Assembly (NCBI GenBank): GCA_028245195.1
Contig: JAOKCF010000014.1
Span: forward strand, 1-54,175
Direction: 5' to 3'
DNA from: Vicingaceae bacterium
Lineage (GTDB): Bacteria > Bacteroidota > Bacteroidia > Flavobacteriales_E > Vicingaceae
Length of the DNA stretch: 54,175 nucleotides
Positions 9,841 through 18,293 of the stretch are shown here, in pieces; position 1 is the stretch's first letter, and every line of letters starts with the position of its first letter. The notes under the pieces were generated by a model. The model worked only from the letters and a program-made list of their open reading frames with translations, was not told the origin of the DNA and did no database searches. The position numbers and the translations under genes were made by a program.

Positions 9841-10617
9841 TTAGTTGTTCGGGAAGTTAGCTTTTCGTTTTTCTATGAATGCGTTAGTTCCTTCTTTGAA
9901 ATCTCCCGTCGCAAAGCAATTTGCAAATTCGTTTATTTCAGTTTTAAAACCATTTTCTCCATCTTTATAACCACTGTTTACTGCTCTTATTGCTGCAGCA
10001 ATTGAAACAGAAGAGTTTTTTGACATTTTTTCACAAATTTCAAAGCATTTGTTCATCAATTCATTTTGCTCTACTACATGGTTAACTAAGCCACATTTTA
10101 ATGCTTCGTCAGCTTTCATCATGCTGGCAGTAAATATTAGTTCAAAAGCTTTTCCCTTTCCAGCTAATTGAGCTAAGCGCTGAGTTCCTCCATAACCTGG
10201 AATAACACCTAAGCTTACTTCAGGTAATCCCACTCTTGCATTACTCGAAGCTACTCTCATGTGGCAGCTCATCGCTAATTCTAAACCGCCCCCAAGTGCA
10301 AAACCATTTACCGCTGCAATGACAGGTTTGTTGCACTTTTCTACTAAATCAAACAAAATATCTTGACCGTTTTTTGCCAATTCATGAGCCTCTTCTGTTG
10401 AAAAAGTATTAAACTCAGAAATATCAGCACCTGCGACAAAAGCTTTTTCACCAGAACCAGTTATTACTATAGACTTAATAGAGTCGTTTTTACCTGAAGC
10501 GGTAATTGTTTCACTTAATTCTTGAATAGTAGCCTTGTTTAGTGCATTTAATTTATCTGGTCGATTTATGGTTATAATTTGGGTGCTTCCTTTAAGTTCG
10601 ATAAGTAAATTAGACAT
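9841..10617 (-). CDS. enoyl-CoA hydratase (crotonase family)
   Basis: A 258-residue crotonase that should hydrate trans-2-enoyl-CoA in fatty or aromatic acid degradation. The oxyanion-hole segments are KAFVAGADI and ALGGGLELAMS. Both catalytic glutamates are kept: one in GGGLELA, the other in LPEVSLGVIPGYGG. A 3-hydroxyacyl-CoA dehydrogenase and a second, isomerase-like crotonase occur about 30 kb away, so the genome has a dispersed beta-oxidation-type set. The gene starts at ATG 10617 and lies 38 bases downstream of the large histidine kinase gene. Confidence 0.93.
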   Translation of the reverse strand: MSNLLIELKGSTQIITINRPDKLNALNKATIQELSETITASGKNDSIKSIVITGSGEKAFVAGADISEFNTFSTEEAHELAKNGQDILFDLVEKCNKPVIAAVNGFALGGGLELAMSCHMRVASSNARVGLPEVSLGVIPGYGGTQRLAQLAGKGKAFELIFTASMMKADEALKCGLVNHVVEQNELMNKCFEICEKMSKNSSVSIAAAIRAVNSGYKDGENGFKTEINEFANCFATGDFKEGTNAFIEKRKANFPNN

Positions 10618-10655
10618 AGATATAATATTGTTTTAGGACAAATTTAATTTAATTC

Positions 10656-13600
10656 TTATGCTTTTGGTAGCTCGATTTGGAAAGTTGTTCCCACATTTTC
10701 GTTAGAAGTAAATGTGATTTTACCATTCATATGATCGACAATGCTTTTTGACATGGCAAGACCTAATCCAGTTCCAGATGACTTAGTGGTAAAGTTAGGT
10801 TCAAAGATACGTTCCGACTGCGTTTCAGTTATTCCCGTTCCATTGTCGTTAATCTTGACTAAATATGTGTTTTCTGCATCTTCAATGGAGACAATTATTG
10901 CGGGGCTCTCGTTATTTTCAGTAGCCTGAACTGCATTTTTTATCACATTGTTAAAAACCCGAAGTAATTGACCTTTGTCACCCATAATCGCAGCAGTTGA
11001 TAAACTTTCTGGCACTTCCAGTTTTATCAATAAAGAGTGTGTATATAATTCTACAGCGTTTTTTAGAATAGGAATAATATCTAGTTGCTGTAATTCTTTA
11101 CTAGGTAACTTGGCAAAAGAAGAAAAGGCCGTAGCGATGTTGCTTAATGTCTCAATTTGCTCAACTATAGTAGTGGTGGTGCGTTCAATTCGTTCTTTTA
11201 ATTCATCACTGTTCATGTTTGCTGAACGCTGCAAATGCTGAATACTTAGCTTCATTGGTGTGAGCGGATTTTTAATTTCATGTGCCACTTGCTTCGCCAT
11301 TTCTCGCCAAGCTACTTCTCTTTCATTTTTTGCTAACTCTTCTGCACTTTCGTTTAATTCTATTGCAATTCGGTTATATTCCTGAACCAATGCACCTATT
11401 TCGTCTTTACTACTCCATTCAATTAAATCTATGCTAGATCCTAGTTTTAATTTTGAAATTTGCTGCCGGATAAGCAATAATGGTTTTGAAAGCTGATTTA
11501 TTAGTAGAACAGAAATAAGCAATGCAAGCGCAAATATTCCAACATAGATATTTAGAGTAGAGACCAAAAAATTAGAAATTTCCTTCTCTAATGCTCCTTG
11601 TTTAGCGAAATAAGGCAAATTTAAATAACCAATCACTTCATTGTCGAAATTCTTAAAAGGAATATAGGCTGAAAGGAAGCTTAGTTCTCCAATTATCTCT
11701 TCCTGAACCCATTGTGCTTTACTTTCATTTTGCAGTGCAAATAATGCTTGAGGGTTCATTCGTTTACTTTTAATTCCTTTGTCAAATAACTCAGGACGAG
11801 ATGTCGCATAAAGAAAGCCTCTTGTAGAATATAAGTTAATGTCAGAATAAAATACGTTAGAAAATTTGACTAAATAAGCCGACACGTAGTCAGTTAGCTC
11901 TTCAGCTAAAAATTCCTCAGCACCTATTTTAGATTCGAGCTCTAGGTTTACTGATCGAAGTTTCTCTTGCAGTGTTGTTTTGTTCTTAGCTTGATATTGC
12001 TTTTTAATGTAAAACGTTGTTCCCCATGCGAGGAATATCAAAGAACTTAAAATTGAACCGATTAAGAACAATTGAATTTTAGTTGAAAAGTCATGTATAC
12101 TCAATTTAACATGAAAAGGAAAGTACTGTAACCCTAAGGCGGCGGGTAAAAAACAACAGCTAGTTATCATTAGAATATAAGCTAATGAAGTAAGAAAGTT
12201 GTAAAAACTGTAGTGTTGACGACTGAGTAGAATAGTTACATTCTTATCTTTTTGGTAAGCAAAGTGTTGATGGTCCATAGAAGAGTATTGGTAATAACTT
12301 CTTTCGCCTAATTCGCTTATTTTTAATTGAGTGGAGAAATTGTACTCTCCAGTTTTGTACACTAACTTATTGTCTTTGTATACTGCAAAAGAATAGTCAT
12401 CAAGTGATAATGAACTTACTTTTGTTTTTTCATCAATTAATAGTTCCGGATAACCCTCGTTCTCATTCAGATAAACGGTACTAAATTCAATAATTAGTTT
12501 TCGTAAAACACTGTCCCCTATAATTGGAATTTCGGCAATATAATCTATTCTACCAGCATAATTATTTAGCTGAAATAAATTAGAGGAGCTGACTCTACTT
12601 CCTTCTATTTGAAGTCTGCGATCGAAATAATTCCAACAATCTGTTTCTTGTCCATCAGCCAATAAAAGATCTCCTTTAGCACAGACTACAAAGCTTATTT
12701 GATATTTCTCCCAGTACCCGTTAAAGTAGTTATTAAACAAGTATTGATCTATCTCTTCCTGTTTACTCCAGTAGTTGTTTGCATTTTCTTGAAGATATTC
12801 ATCTATTAATATTTTCTGTTGAAGTCCAATAAACATAAACTCTGCAACTGGATCCCTTTCCTCTGCAAGTTTCTCAGCAATATGTTTTTGCTGTAACTGC
12901 TTTCTTTCTTCAATTGATTCACTAACTGTATAGGAAATAACACTACTTACATAAATGAGTAATAAAAGGACAACAAAAATATTTTTAGATGAACTTTTAT
13001 GGTTGCGAAATGCAAATAAGAGAACAATAGGAGAAATCCACAGTAGCTCTAATTTATTCGGATTGACAATTAAAAAAGTAAGAATCGATAAGCTAAAGAA
13101 ACCAAAAGAAAACCATCTATAAGTTTTTGAATTAAAAGTTTTTGTGGTTAAAGAAAAGGCCAAATCAATTAAGACTAAGTTACAACATATCGTTAATGAG
13201 AATGACACAAAAGCGATGATGCTCAAGTAATTTAGGTTAAAAAGATTGTTGAAGTTAAAGTTGATTTGAGATGAGTAAACACTCAGGTGAAATACTTCTA
13301 TTGAAATTAGGCCCAATGCTATTGAAAGAACCGGAATAATGGTGCTTAAAAAGACACTTTTTGTTAGCCTCAATGAAACACGAAGTTGATATAACACATA
13401 AAACAAGAGAAGTAGGTGAAGTAGTAAGTCCCCAAGACTAGGAATAGTTTCATTTATTGCAAAAAACTTAGGTTGAAAAAGTTGAAGTTCACGGAAAATG
13501 GAAGGAAGTTTAAAAAACAATAGTAATCTCATTCCAAAAGCAAATAATAAAGAGATCAATAACTTGTTATTTTTAAGTACTGAAGTGAAAGTGTAAAAAA

Positions 13601-14222
13601 TAAAGTAGATACATATTAGAAATAGGAATATGAAAAATCCCAGAACTGCATTGGAAGTTTCATGGGTTTTAAAGTTCACAAAGAAGGCTAATTTGGATTC
13701 ACCTAAACTAATTGCTCTATCACCAACTGATAAGCTTATGGAACTTAAAGCAGAAAAATCTAATTTTTTAAAGAATCTATTTTGAAGCGATTTATTACGA
13801 ATGGGATAACGATGCTGTAAAAGGGTTAGGCAATATAAAGTGCTGTTACCTGACTGAATACTAGTTTTTAAGTAGATGGCATTTGAAGAGGTAATACAGC
13901 TGTTTTCTGAATTTAATTCCTTTTCGTTGAATATGGAATGATCATCTGTCCAAAAGATTAAACTATCCTGTTTGTAAACGAGAAAGGTTTTTTCGTTTTT
14001 ATTGAAATCATATTTTGGATTAAATTCAGCACCGTTTTCCAGTTTAGCTTTAAGGTCATTTAAATCAGCTTCTGCATTCTCTTGCATTGAAAGCACCAAC
14101 TCTTGAATCTTCTCAGCTGCTTTTGTATTTGACAACTGAAATATTGGCGGCAAAACATAGCAACTTACTAAAAACAAAAGTCCTATGCCAAGCACATAAA
14201 GCGATCTAAATTGCTGCATCAT
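10656..14222 (-). CDS. giant membrane sensor histidine kinase (NtrY-like C-terminus)
   Basis: An unusually long (1188 residues) sensor kinase. The N-terminal two thirds hold about ten or more hydrophobic helices separated by two or three extracytoplasmic stretches, then a membrane-proximal HAMP-like segment, a HisKA domain with VAHEIKNPLTPMKLS (phospho-acceptor His981) and a HATPase_c domain with NNVIKNAVQA (N box), DNGTG (G1) and GTGLGLAMS (G2). Such NtrY-like kinases in Bacteroidota usually phosphorylate a separately encoded NtrX/AtoC-type regulator; none is adjacent here. The ligand is unknown. Two Met codons are adjacent at the start, and I use the first. Confidence 0.92.
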   Translation of the reverse strand: MMQQFRSLYVLGIGLLFLVSCYVLPPIFQLSNTKAAEKIQELVLSMQENAEADLNDLKAKLENGAEFNPKYDFNKNEKTFLVYKQDSLIFWTDDHSIFNEKELNSENSCITSSNAIYLKTSIQSGNSTLYCLTLLQHRYPIRNKSLQNRFFKKLDFSALSSISLSVGDRAISLGESKLAFFVNFKTHETSNAVLGFFIFLFLICIYFIFYTFTSVLKNNKLLISLLFAFGMRLLLFFKLPSIFRELQLFQPKFFAINETIPSLGDLLLHLLLLFYVLYQLRVSLRLTKSVFLSTIIPVLSIALGLISIEVFHLSVYSSQINFNFNNLFNLNYLSIIAFVSFSLTICCNLVLIDLAFSLTTKTFNSKTYRWFSFGFFSLSILTFLIVNPNKLELLWISPIVLLFAFRNHKSSSKNIFVVLLLLIYVSSVISYTVSESIEERKQLQQKHIAEKLAEERDPVAEFMFIGLQQKILIDEYLQENANNYWSKQEEIDQYLFNNYFNGYWEKYQISFVVCAKGDLLLADGQETDCWNYFDRRLQIEGSRVSSSNLFQLNNYAGRIDYIAEIPIIGDSVLRKLIIEFSTVYLNENEGYPELLIDEKTKVSSLSLDDYSFAVYKDNKLVYKTGEYNFSTQLKISELGERSYYQYSSMDHQHFAYQKDKNVTILLSRQHYSFYNFLTSLAYILMITSCCFLPAALGLQYFPFHVKLSIHDFSTKIQLFLIGSILSSLIFLAWGTTFYIKKQYQAKNKTTLQEKLRSVNLELESKIGAEEFLAEELTDYVSAYLVKFSNVFYSDINLYSTRGFLYATSRPELFDKGIKSKRMNPQALFALQNESKAQWVQEEIIGELSFLSAYIPFKNFDNEVIGYLNLPYFAKQGALEKEISNFLVSTLNIYVGIFALALLISVLLINQLSKPLLLIRQQISKLKLGSSIDLIEWSSKDEIGALVQEYNRIAIELNESAEELAKNEREVAWREMAKQVAHEIKNPLTPMKLSIQHLQRSANMNSDELKERIERTTTTIVEQIETLSNIATAFSSFAKLPSKELQQLDIIPILKNAVELYTHSLLIKLEVPESLSTAAIMGDKGQLLRVFNNVIKNAVQATENNESPAIIVSIEDAENTYLVKINDNGTGITETQSERIFEPNFTTKSSGTGLGLAMSKSIVDHMNGKITFTSNENVGTTFQIELPKA

Positions 14223-14293
14223 TTGGTTTTACAATAATCAAGCCTAAGTTTTAAGTTGGCCTGACAAAACACAAATATCAACATTCAAAATAC

Positions 14294-14301
14294 TATATTT
14301 G
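14294..14301 (+). promoter_or_regulatory. TAnnTTTG promoter box before the KASIII operon
   Basis: TATATTTG matches the Bacteroidota -7 consensus TAnnTTTG and ends only five bases before the KASIII ATG at 14307. Transcription would begin at or next to the start codon, giving a nearly leaderless mRNA. No clear TTG-type -33 element is seen at the usual distance. Confidence 0.5.
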
Positions 14302-14306
14302 GTCGC

Positions 14307-15311
14307 ATGTCGAATATCTCTAAAGTTGCGCTATATTTTCCAGAGAAAATATATACAACAAATGATTTTTTTACTGACTTTCCGGAAGAAAGGGAAAGTA
14401 AGACCTGGAAGAAATTAGGCATTGACAAGCGTCACATTATTGGAGAAAATGAGGTGCCATCTGATATGGGGTTTAACGCAGCTGAAAAATTAATCAGTTT
14501 ACATCCGGAACTTAAAAATGAAATAGACTTTATTCTCTTCACTTCGCCCGAAAGAGATTACTATACCCCAATTACTGCAGGTGTTTTGCAACACCGATTG
14601 GGCTTAGGAAATAATGTTGGTTGCATGGATGTGCATCAGGGTTGTAGTAGTTTTATTTATTTGGTTTCACATGCAGATGGGTTGATAAAAGTAGGAGCTG
14701 CTTCGAAAGTTTTAGTGATTGCAGTTTCATCGTTAAGTAAAAAGTTTCATGCTCAGGATAAGGCGAATCGGTTCATCTTTGGAGATGGGGCAGCAGCATT
14801 TATTGTTGAAAAGGATACTGCCGCCAATTTTCATTCTTATTATTTTGGGAATGATGGTGAGAAGAAGGATAAAATTATCATCTTGGATGGAGAGCATCGT
14901 AGCCCTTTGAATGAGAAATCTTTCGAACAATTTCAAAATTCATATGGAGAGCAACAATACCCAGGACATTTTTATCAAGACGGGGCAGGAGTCTTCAGGT
15001 TTGCGTTGGATCGAGTACCAAAAATGATAAATGCAGTTTTGGAAAAGAATCAACTAACTAAGGATGACATTGATTTGTATTTACTACACCAACCCAATGA
15101 ATTAATAGTAAAAACTCTCGCTAGAATTGCAAAACTTCCTGAGGATAAAGTAATTTTAGACGTTAAAGACTATGGAAATACGGTTAGTGTTACGATTCCA
15201 ATACTTATTCATAATTTACTGAAGGATAATAAAATAACGAAAGGACAAAAAATACTAATTGCAGCATTTGGAACGGGACTAAGTTGGAACTGCTGCATTT
15301 GGGAAATATAG
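14307..15311 (+). CDS. 3-oxoacyl-ACP synthase III family protein, first copy
   Basis: A 334-residue KASIII/FabH-type condensing enzyme with an intact triad: Cys113 in DVHQGCSSF, His261 in LLHQPNE and Asn291 in YGNTVSVTIP. It should form a C-C bond between an acyl-CoA (or acyl-ACP) and malonyl-ACP. It is clearly diverged from housekeeping FabH, and the operon gives a specialised context: an ACP starts six bases after its stop, and a second KASIII and a ketoreductase follow. I infer a role in making a particular short acyl group rather than priming bulk fatty acid synthesis. The stop is TAG. Confidence 0.9.
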   Translation: MSNISKVALYFPEKIYTTNDFFTDFPEERESKTWKKLGIDKRHIIGENEVPSDMGFNAAEKLISLHPELKNEIDFILFTSPERDYYTPITAGVLQHRLGLGNNVGCMDVHQGCSSFIYLVSHADGLIKVGAASKVLVIAVSSLSKKFHAQDKANRFIFGDGAAAFIVEKDTAANFHSYYFGNDGEKKDKIIILDGEHRSPLNEKSFEQFQNSYGEQQYPGHFYQDGAGVFRFALDRVPKMINAVLEKNQLTKDDIDLYLLHQPNELIVKTLARIAKLPEDKVILDVKDYGNTVSVTIPILIHNLLKDNKITKGQKILIAAFGTGLSWNCCIWEI

Positions 15312-15316
15312 AAAAT

Positions 15317-15550
15317 ATGGAGTGGAAAGAATTTGAAGAAAACATAAGAGAAACCTTAGAAATTGAGGATGACATTGCAATAAATAAAGCAGATGTGCTT
15401 GAGAATACGGAATATTGGAGTAGTATGCATGCACTTTTAATAATGGCTCTAGCTGAATCAGAGTATGACATTAGTTTAACAGGAGAAGAGTTGAGGAACT
15501 CTAAAACGTTAAGAGATTTATTTGATTTGTTTCAATCTAAAGCAGGATAA
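15317..15550 (+). CDS. divergent acyl carrier protein
   Basis: A 77-residue acidic helical protein with the ACP pattern. The canonical D-S-L phosphopantetheine motif is replaced by W-S-S-M (residues 34-37), followed by ALLIMALAESEYDISLTGEEL, matching ACP helix II onwards. Aligned to 'W-D-S-L', Ser36 would be the attachment serine and Ser35 replaces the Asp. A phosphopantetheinyl transferase may still recognise it, but this is uncertain. I chose the ATG at 15317 because the longer reading (15284) overlaps the KASIII gene by 28 bases and adds non-ACP residues. The TAA stop shares one base with the next ATG (TAATG), so coupling is tight. Confidence 0.85.
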   Translation: MEWKEFEENIRETLEIEDDIAINKADVLENTEYWSSMHALLIMALAESEYDISLTGEELRNSKTLRDLFDLFQSKAG

Positions 15551-16599
15551 TGTCATTTTTTACTTGTTCTAATATTCGTTTAGCAGGAATTGCATCTTCA
15601 GTGCCAAAAAAGGTGGTGAAAAATTCTGAATACACTTATGTGGGCGAGGATGAACGTAATTTTTTGATGAAGACAACAGGTATTGTTGAAAAGCGACATG
15701 CGCCTTCAGGGATAACTACAACAGACTTAGGAGAAAAAGCGGCAAATGAATTGTTAGACCAACTGGGATGGAAAAGAGAGGATATTGATATTCTTGTCTT
15801 AGTAACTCAATCGAGGGATTATTATCTACCATCCTCAGCTATAATCCTGCAGGATCGACTTGGACTTCCTTCAACCTGTATGGCATTTGATGTTGGTTTA
15901 GGTTGCTCAGGTTACGTTTATGGGTTGTCAATTATTTCTAAATTTTTGCAAGATGGTCAACTAAAAAAGGGGTTACTAATTGCAGGGGACGTTTCAACAG
16001 TCTCAACAAATTTCGAAGATAAAAGTACCTACCCGTTATTCGGAGATGCTGCTACGGCAACTGCGGTTTGTTATGATGAAACAGCAGAACCTATAGCCTT
16101 TGAAATGGAAAATGATGGTTCAGGATACGATACCATCATTATTAGAGATGGTGGGGCGAAAAATCAATTGAATGATTCAACCACCCAAATGAAAAACTAT
16201 GGTCCTGGAATTAATAGGACGATGAAAGACTTAGAATTGAACGGATTAGATGTGTTCTCTTTTTCCATAAAGGAACCACCTAAAAATATTCGATCAATTC
16301 TTCAAAGAACTAATACTGAAATTTCTGACATTGATTATTACGTATTTCATCAAGCCAATAAGTTAATAATTGAAACCATTCGGAAGAAATTAAAAATAGA
16401 GAAAGAAAAGGTTCCATATTCGTTAACTTATTACGGTAACACAAGTTCTGCATCAATTCCTTTGACCATTTGCGATCAGATTAAAGACGAAGTAAAGCAC
16501 AAGAGAATTCTTTTTTGCGGATTTGGTGTAGGATTGTCTTGGGGTTCTTGTATTGTAAACACAAAAGATATTTTATGCTTAACACCGATAGAGTTTTAG
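15550..16599 (+). CDS. 3-oxoacyl-ACP synthase III family protein, second copy
   Basis: A 349-residue KASIII homologue with the triad Cys119 (DVGLGCSGY), His267 (FHQAN) and Asn297 (YGNTSSASIP). It is not a recent duplicate of the first copy: the two differ around the active-site loops and in the acyl-pocket region. Pairs of KASIII genes beside a private ACP are seen in clusters that make unusual acyl substituents. One may load or transfer and the other condense, but this is inference. It begins within the TAATG of the ACP gene and ends 25 bases inside the next gene. Confidence 0.9.
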   Translation: MSFFTCSNIRLAGIASSVPKKVVKNSEYTYVGEDERNFLMKTTGIVEKRHAPSGITTTDLGEKAANELLDQLGWKREDIDILVLVTQSRDYYLPSSAIILQDRLGLPSTCMAFDVGLGCSGYVYGLSIISKFLQDGQLKKGLLIAGDVSTVSTNFEDKSTYPLFGDAATATAVCYDETAEPIAFEMENDGSGYDTIIIRDGGAKNQLNDSTTQMKNYGPGINRTMKDLELNGLDVFSFSIKEPPKNIRSILQRTNTEISDIDYYVFHQANKLIIETIRKKLKIEKEKVPYSLTYYGNTSSASIPLTICDQIKDEVKHKRILFCGFGVGLSWGSCIVNTKDILCLTPIEF

Positions 16600-17330
16600 C
16601 AGCTGCAACATTTGATTTTAAGGGAAAGCGCATATTAGTAACCGGAGCGTCTGGAGGAATTGGACTAGCTGCAATTCAAAAGCTACTTGATTCTGGTGCT
16701 GCCGTATATTCTAATTCGAGACGAAAAATAGATATACAGTCGGATTCGTTAATTCAATTTAATGAAGATTTAAGCGAAGAGGATAACATTGAAAAATGGG
16801 TGTCTGAAATTGAATCTATTGATGGGGTTATCTATTCAGCAGGTATATTAGATTCTATTCCAATTCGCTTTGCGAAGAAAGAAAAAATGATGAAGATTTG
16901 GGATATCAATTACTTTTCCGCTGTCACATTGTGTTCACTTTTAATAAAGAAAAGGAAAGTTAACAAAGGAGCTTCTTTTGTCTTCATTTCCTCTATTTCG
17001 GCCAAGCATCCATATATTGGAGGTAGCATGTACACCGGCAGCAAATCAGCACTTGAAACCTTTTCAAAAGTGTTGGCTTTAGAGTTGAAAGACAAATTGG
17101 TTAGAAGTAATTGTATTGCACCAGCAATGGTTAAAACCGAAATGTATGAAAAGGGAATAGAAAAAGGGTCTAAGGAATTTATGGAAGAGCACATTGCAAA
17201 ATACCCTTTTGGAGCCGGAGAGCCTGAAGATTTGGCTCAAGCAATATGTTTTTTATTGTCAGACGCTTCTCGCTGGATTAATGGTATCACATTGACGATG
17301 GATGGCGGATTTTTATTACAAGGATCTTAG
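16575..17330 (+). CDS. FabG-like SDR (probable 3-oxoacyl-ACP reductase)
   Basis: A 251-residue SDR with the cofactor loop TGASGGIG, a degenerate NNAG position (YSAGI), the catalytic Ser in FISSISA and YTGSK with the catalytic Tyr and Lys. The C-terminus NGITLTMDGGF is typical of FabG-like reductases. After the KASIII/ACP trio it would reduce a 3-oxoacyl-ACP to 3-hydroxyacyl-ACP, although a role as a sugar-nucleotide reductase is possible. I chose the ATG at 16575 (MLNTDRV); the frame is open from 16515, but that would bury 85 bases in the KASIII gene. Confidence 0.88.
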   Translation: MLNTDRVLAAATFDFKGKRILVTGASGGIGLAAIQKLLDSGAAVYSNSRRKIDIQSDSLIQFNEDLSEEDNIEKWVSEIESIDGVIYSAGILDSIPIRFAKKEKMMKIWDINYFSAVTLCSLLIKKRKVNKGASFVFISSISAKHPYIGGSMYTGSKSALETFSKVLALELKDKLVRSNCIAPAMVKTEMYEKGIEKGSKEFMEEHIAKYPFGAGEPEDLAQAICFLLSDASRWINGITLTMDGGFLLQGS

Positions 17331-17333
17331 CTC

Positions 17334-17999
17334 ATGATTATTCGAAAATACGGTTTAGAGATTAGAGAAGTTGAAAGAGAAGACTTAGAGCTCATTCGGC
17401 AGTACCGGAATACGGAGAGTATAAAAAAAAGGATGATATTTAAGGATCAGATTTCTCGATCACAGCAGTTGAAGTGGTTTGAAGAAATACAATCGATGGA
17501 TCATTTTTACTTTTTAATTTATAAAAATGATACTGCAATTGGTTTAATTAATGGCAAGAACATAGACTTCAAAGAAGGTAGTTCAGAAGGTGGGATCTTT
17601 GTTTGGAATGAAGATCGCAATTATGAAACATCTATTACTGCTTCCATTGTATTAAACGATTGGAATTTTTTTGTAAATGATTTTAAGATCAATTATGCTC
17701 AGGTATTAAAGTTTAATAAAAAAGCAATAGCTTACAATGAATTTATGGGTTACAAGATAGCTTCCAAACCTCATGAAAACGAAGAGGTTATTTGGATGTC
17801 TCAAACCAAAGAAGATTATATTGAATACAGAGAAAAGATAATTAAGCTTTCTTTCGATGATTTTAACATTGAAGAAAGGGTGACAGAGGAGGATGTATTT
17901 TTTGAAGAACAGGAATTAGAACGGGCACAGTTGTTTCTTGAAAAGTTACCTTTGAATCAGCAAGTGGTATATAAACGAATATTGAATCGAACAAGGTGA
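17334..17999 (+). CDS. GNAT family N-acyltransferase
   Basis: A 221-residue protein whose first ~165 residues follow the GNAT fold of the PseH/amino-sugar acetyltransferase kind: LEIREVEREDLELIRQYRN at the N-terminus, then a LIYKNDTAIGLINGK strand and a VLKFNKKAIAYNEFMGYKI segment. A C-terminal extension of about 50 residues is charged and helical. It starts three bases after the SDR stop. In this operon it could transfer the acyl group built on the private ACP, or acetyl from CoA, to an amino sugar or lipid amine. The donor is not evident from the sequence. Confidence 0.82.
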   Translation: MIIRKYGLEIREVEREDLELIRQYRNTESIKKRMIFKDQISRSQQLKWFEEIQSMDHFYFLIYKNDTAIGLINGKNIDFKEGSSEGGIFVWNEDRNYETSITASIVLNDWNFFVNDFKINYAQVLKFNKKAIAYNEFMGYKIASKPHENEEVIWMSQTKEDYIEYREKIIKLSFDDFNIEERVTEEDVFFEEQELERAQLFLEKLPLNQQVVYKRILNRTR

Positions 18000-18292
18000 G
18001 GATAAATAAGAACTACGTAATAGGGTTTATAGTAGACTATGGCCCTCCAACTTTATTAAGTGTTGTTTGGGCATTTTACGTTGTTTATCAGCAGCCTGAA
18101 GATCCATTCTGGACTGTTTTTGCCAAAAATTTCGTGCCTGCATTTTTTGTGTTGAATTGGTTAGCAATGCGATTCCACAGAACTAAAAAGACAGTTGATA
18201 ATAAAGAGCGCAACAAGAAGCTTTTTAAGAAGATTGAAGAAATAGATGAGAAGATTACAAGAATTGAAAAACAATTAGAAAACAAAAAATAG
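17996..18292 (+). CDS. small membrane protein with C-terminal coiled coil
   Basis: A 98-residue protein starting at a GTG (17996-17998) that overlaps the GNAT stop by four bases (GTGA). Two hydrophobic segments (about residues 8-28 and 38-56) are followed by a basic turn and a charged coiled coil (KKLFKKIEEIDEKITRIEKQLE). I do not recognise a family. Its place between a GNAT and a membrane glycosyltransferase, separated by four and one bases, suggests an accessory membrane subunit of the same pathway. No catalytic residues are apparent. Confidence 0.75.
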   Translation: MRINKNYVIGFIVDYGPPTLLSVVWAFYVVYQQPEDPFWTVFAKNFVPAFFVLNWLAMRFHRTKKTVDNKERNKKLFKKIEEIDEKITRIEKQLENKK

Positions 18293-18293
18293 T

